A model generated the notes under the pieces. It saw nothing but the letters and a program-made list of their open reading frames with translations. It was not told the DNA's origin and did not search any database. Both the position numbers and the translations under genes were made by a program. Below are positions 6,010-6,625 of a stretch of 6,625 bases of DNA, piece by piece. Numbering within the stretch: position 1 is the first letter of the stretch; each line of letters begins with the position of its first letter. The stretch is from assembly GCA_020029455.1 (NCBI GenBank), contig JAIBJH010000185.1, positions 1 to 6,625 of the forward strand, in the 5' to 3' direction. This DNA is from Hyphomicrobiales bacterium (GTDB lineage Bacteria; Pseudomonadota; Alphaproteobacteria; Rhizobiales; Aestuariivirgaceae).

Positions 6010-6625
6010 CTACTTCGGATAATTCGCCATCACCTTTTGCACGGCGGGGCGCTGGTCCATGGCGGCCTTGTGGGCGGAGATTTTCGGGAACTTCGACATG
6101 TCTACGCCATCGCCCGGCATCCAGGTCGAGATGATGTAGAGATAGGGGTCCGACACGGTGAACTGCTTGCCTAGCACCCATGGCCCCTCGAAATATTCAT
6201 TCTCGATGATGGCGGCGCAGTCGGTCATATTCTGCGCCACCTTGGCCTTCATAGATTCCTGCGCCGCGGCATCATCGGCCCAGCGATAGCCGCGGAACTT
6301 GTGGGCATGGTTCACATGGACGGTCGAGGCCATGTAGGCATTGAACGCTTGCATCTTTGCCAGTTCGTAAGGATCGCTCGGCGCGAGGTTGGCCCTGGGA
6401 TGAGTCTGCGCGATGTAAAGCAGTAGTGCGACGTTTTCCGTCAGGATGCCATTGTCCGTCACCAGCACGGGCACGCGGCCCTTCGGGTTGATCTTCAAAT
6501 ATTCCGGCTTGCGCTGATCGCCCGCCGTGAGATCAAGCCTCACCGACTTGTAGTCGGCGCCTGATTCCTCGAGGGCGATATGGGTGGCAATGGCGCAGGA
6601 GAGCCCGCCGGAGTGATAAAATGTG
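6010..6625 (-). CDS. Glutathione S-transferase family protein, missing the first few residues
   Basis: The frame is open from the window end (first whole codon at 6624) to TAG at 6012-6010 and gives 204 residues starting TFYHSGGLSCAIATHIALEE, so probably only one to three residues are lost. An internal GTG at 6543 would remove the first strand and is not the start. The thioredoxin-like N-domain has the cis-proline region GRVPVLV (49-55) and LTENVALLLYIA (61-72), where most relatives have Glu-Ser rather than Glu-Asn. The helical C-domain has a His-Lys pair at 108-109 and the N-capping motif FTVSDPYLY (155-163). The overall pattern resembles bacterial beta-class GSTs. The residue that aligns with the catalytic cysteine appears to be serine, with a cysteine one place later. 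A cytosolic conjugating or peroxide/haloacid detoxifying role is likely. The stop lies 2 bp from a palindromic element. Confidence 0.88.
   Translation of the reverse strand, partial: TFYHSGGLSCAIATHIALEESGADYKSVRLDLTAGDQRKPEYLKINPKGRVPVLVTDNGILTENVALLLYIAQTHPRANLAPSDPYELAKMQAFNAYMASTVHVNHAHKFRGYRWADDAAAQESMKAKVAQNMTDCAAIIENEYFEGPWVLGKQFTVSDPYLYIISTWMPGDGVDMSKFPKISAHKAAMDQRPAVQKVMANYPK

Overview
The window looks like an ordinary chromosomal stretch of an alphaproteobacterium, most likely of the Hyphomicrobiales (Rhizobiales). The base composition is GC-rich. One gene belongs to the Usg family, which is essentially alphaproteobacterial, and a tandem pair of M16 peptidase genes of the alphaproteobacterial type sits at the left edge. 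Two complex palindromic intergenic repeats of the kind scattered through such genomes are also present. No rRNA, tRNA, CRISPR array, transposase or phage gene was seen.

Layout. Positions 1-1321 (+ strand) hold the last codons of one periplasmic M16 peptidase and, overlapping it by ATGA, a second M16 homologue. The second gene is broken near 1075-1085 by what looks like a short internal deletion that shifts the frame. Facing it on the minus strand is a run of codirectional genes, read from right to left: an EamA/DMT transporter (4457-3495), a 214-bp gap with small palindromes and a 67-bp branched palindromic repeat, an MFS transporter (3280-2039), a 119-residue membrane-anchored protein of unknown function overlapping the MFS stop by ATGA (2042-1683), and the 89-residue Usg protein (1609-1340). 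Divergent from the DMT gene, across a gap with a perfect 12-bp palindrome, lie an exported alpha/beta hydrolase (4544-5395) and, 2 bp later, an exported four-TPR protein (5398-5904), very probably one operon. A 95-bp palindromic element fills the space between the TPR gene and a convergent glutathione S-transferase-like gene that runs off the right end (6625-6010).

How the genes relate. Three small transcription units are plausible: the M16 pair; the MFS gene with its coupled membrane protein, and possibly usg; and the hydrolase with the TPR protein. The DMT and GST genes look independent. Nothing points to one shared pathway. I found no convincing new multi-gene system. The observations most worth following are the lesion in the second M16 gene, the two structured repeats, the uncharacterised protein translationally coupled to the MFS transporter, and the exported hydrolase-TPR pair.
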